A DNA stretch of 64,000 bases, taken from Sphaerotilus mobilis (lineage in GTDB: Bacteria; Pseudomonadota; Gammaproteobacteria; Burkholderiales; Burkholderiaceae_C). The stretch lies in the NCBI RefSeq assembly GCF_004216565.1, contig NZ_SGWV01000011.1, forward strand, positions 496,001 through 560,000, given 5' to 3'. This document shows, piece by piece, positions 63,130-64,000 of the stretch; the first letter of the stretch is position 1, and every line of letters starts with the position of its first letter. The position numbers and the translations under genes were made by a program. The notes under the pieces are model-generated. The model was not told the DNA's origin. It was given only the letters and a program-made list of their open reading frames with translations, and searched no databases.

Positions 63130-63221
63130 GAGGTGGACATCGGCGCCTCGCCGCGCCGCTGGAGCCCGTCCGCCGCCGAGCGTGCGGCGGGCGTGACGGA
63201 AGTCGCTGGATCAGCGTCCCA

Positions 63222-63998
63222 TCACGTCAGGGCCAGCTCGACCCAGACCGGCGCGTGGTCGCTGGGCCGCTCGTTCTTGCGCGGCAGCTTGTCGATCTGG
63301 CAGGCGCTCACGCCCCCGCGCAGCGCGGTGCTGACCAGCACGTGGTCGATGCGCAGGCCCTGGTTCTTGCGGAAGGCCAGGTTGCGGTAGTCCCACCAGC
63401 TCCAGCTCTTGGCGGGTTGTTCGAACAGCCGGAAGGCATCGACCAGACCCAGTCCGACCAGACCCTGGAAGTGGGCCCGTTCCTCGGCCGTGCAGTGGAT
63501 CTGGCCGGTCCAGCCGATCGGGTCGTAGACATCGGCATCGGTGGGCGCGATGTTGAAGTCGCCCATCAGCACCAGCTGCGGATGGCGCGCCAACTCGTCG
63601 GCCAGCCAGGCCCGCAGGGCATCCAGCCAGGCCATCTTGTAGGCGAACTTCTCGCTGCCCGGCGCCTGACCGTTCGGGAAGTAGCCCCCGACGACCCGCA
63701 CGCCACCGACGGTCGCCGCGATCACGCGGGCCTGCTCATCGGCAAAGCCAGGGATGTTGCGCACGACGTCCAGCGGCGCCGCATCCCCCCGCGCCAGCAG
63801 CGCCACGCCGTTGTAGGTCTTCTGCCCGAACCACACGACCCGATACCCCGCCGCCTCGATCTCGGCGGCCGGAAACTTGTCATCGGTGAGCTTGGTCTCC
63901 TGCAGCACCAGCACATCCGGCAGCGCGCTGGCCAGCCAGTCGAGCAATTGCGGCAGTCGGACGGCGAGCGAGTTGACGTTCCAGGTGGCGAGTTTCAA
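63222..63998 (-). CDS. xthA: Exodeoxyribonuclease III
   Basis: A 258-residue endonuclease/exonuclease/phosphatase-fold enzyme of standard length: [33 protein letters not shown] (metal-binding Glu), [22 protein letters not shown] and the C-terminal RIDHVLVS with [10 protein letters not shown] (catalytic His). It acts as an AP endonuclease and 3'-5' exonuclease in base-excision repair. It lies at the window's right end; the sequence just before its ATG is outside. Confidence 0.96.
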   Translation of the reverse strand: MKLATWNVNSLAVRLPQLLDWLASALPDVLVLQETKLTDDKFPAAEIEAAGYRVVWFGQKTYNGVALLARGDAAPLDVVRNIPGFADEQARVIAATVGGVRVVGGYFPNGQAPGSEKFAYKMAWLDALRAWLADELARHPQLVLMGDFNIAPTDADVYDPIGWTGQIHCTAEERAHFQGLVGLGLVDAFRLFEQPAKSWSWWDYRNLAFRKNQGLRIDHVLVSTALRGGVSACQIDKLPRKNERPSDHAPVWVELALT

Positions 63999-64000
63999 GA

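Noticed and set aside
1-64000. Prophage, insertion sequence, CRISPR, tRNA or rRNA
   Set aside because: No transposase, integrase, capsid or Cas-like motifs and no T-arm or regular direct-repeat array were seen. The AmpD-like amidase alone does not indicate a prophage.

Overview
The window is a gene-dense, very G+C-rich bacterial chromosome segment with short intergenic gaps and many 4-bp (ATGA) stop/start overlaps. A ribF-ileS-lspA core, a YajQ gene, a PEP-CTERM protein and the overall gene content point to a betaproteobacterium of the order Burkholderiales (Leptothrix/Sphaerotilus/Rubrivivax-like). This placement is inference from gene content and composition. I see no rRNA, tRNA, CRISPR array, insertion sequence or prophage.

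Layout. 1-9.4 kb: an S41 protease lipoprotein cut by the window edge, an MFS transporter, a ThuA/ThuB-like sugar-oxidation pair with a divergent AraC regulator, a YbhB/PEBP-like secreted protein, a degenerate GGDEF-EAL protein and a haloacetate-dehalogenase-type hydrolase. 9.5-14.4 kb: an SDR enzyme, then on the minus strand an unusual trio: an AmpD-like amidase with a basic tail, a caspase-like protease with a histone-H1-like basic tail, and a TIR-like/transmembrane/TPR protein. 14.5-19.4 kb: ilvD, an outer-membrane MipA/OmpV protein, and a TetR regulator coupled to a membrane protein behind a 42-bp palindromic operator. 19.4-29.3 kb: eight same-strand genes, mostly overlapping by 4 bp: a TVP38-flavin reductase fusion, an NDH-2-like reductase, glutathione reductase, a YnjBCD-type ABC importer, a DUF3047 protein and a CDP-alcohol phosphatidyltransferase. 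29.4-34.1 kb: a P-loop kinase, an EamA transporter, a quinone oxidoreductase, a DUF2189 protein and a PEP-CTERM protein. 34.2-46.4 kb: housekeeping genes lspA, ileS, ribF, yajQ and murB, interspersed with a flavin reductase, an aldo/keto reductase, a P-type ATPase, a retropepsin-like protease and a HicAB toxin-antitoxin pair. 46.5-48.1 kb: a secreted beta-propeller protein. 48.2-59.1 kb: a regulated nitrogen-scavenging cluster of amidases AtzF-like and AtzE-like, AtzH-like, a GntR regulator, a BMP-type ABC importer and two isochorismatase-like hydrolases. 59.1-64 kb: a rhodanese lipoprotein, an M16 peptidase, two tandem RlpA proteins and exonuclease III.

Two regions look most like undescribed systems. 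The first is the amidase-caspase-TIR/TPR trio, which has the hallmarks of a cell-death or immune module: a cysteine protease, a peptidoglycan hydrolase and a membrane-anchored TIR-like scaffold, with similar Lys/Ala tails on the protease and the hydrolase. The second is the amidohydrolase and transport locus, which carries an identical 17-bp putative GntR operator in opposite orientations before its two transcription units. It is most simply read as uptake and stepwise hydrolysis of a biuret- or triuret-like (carbamoyl-urea) nitrogen compound.
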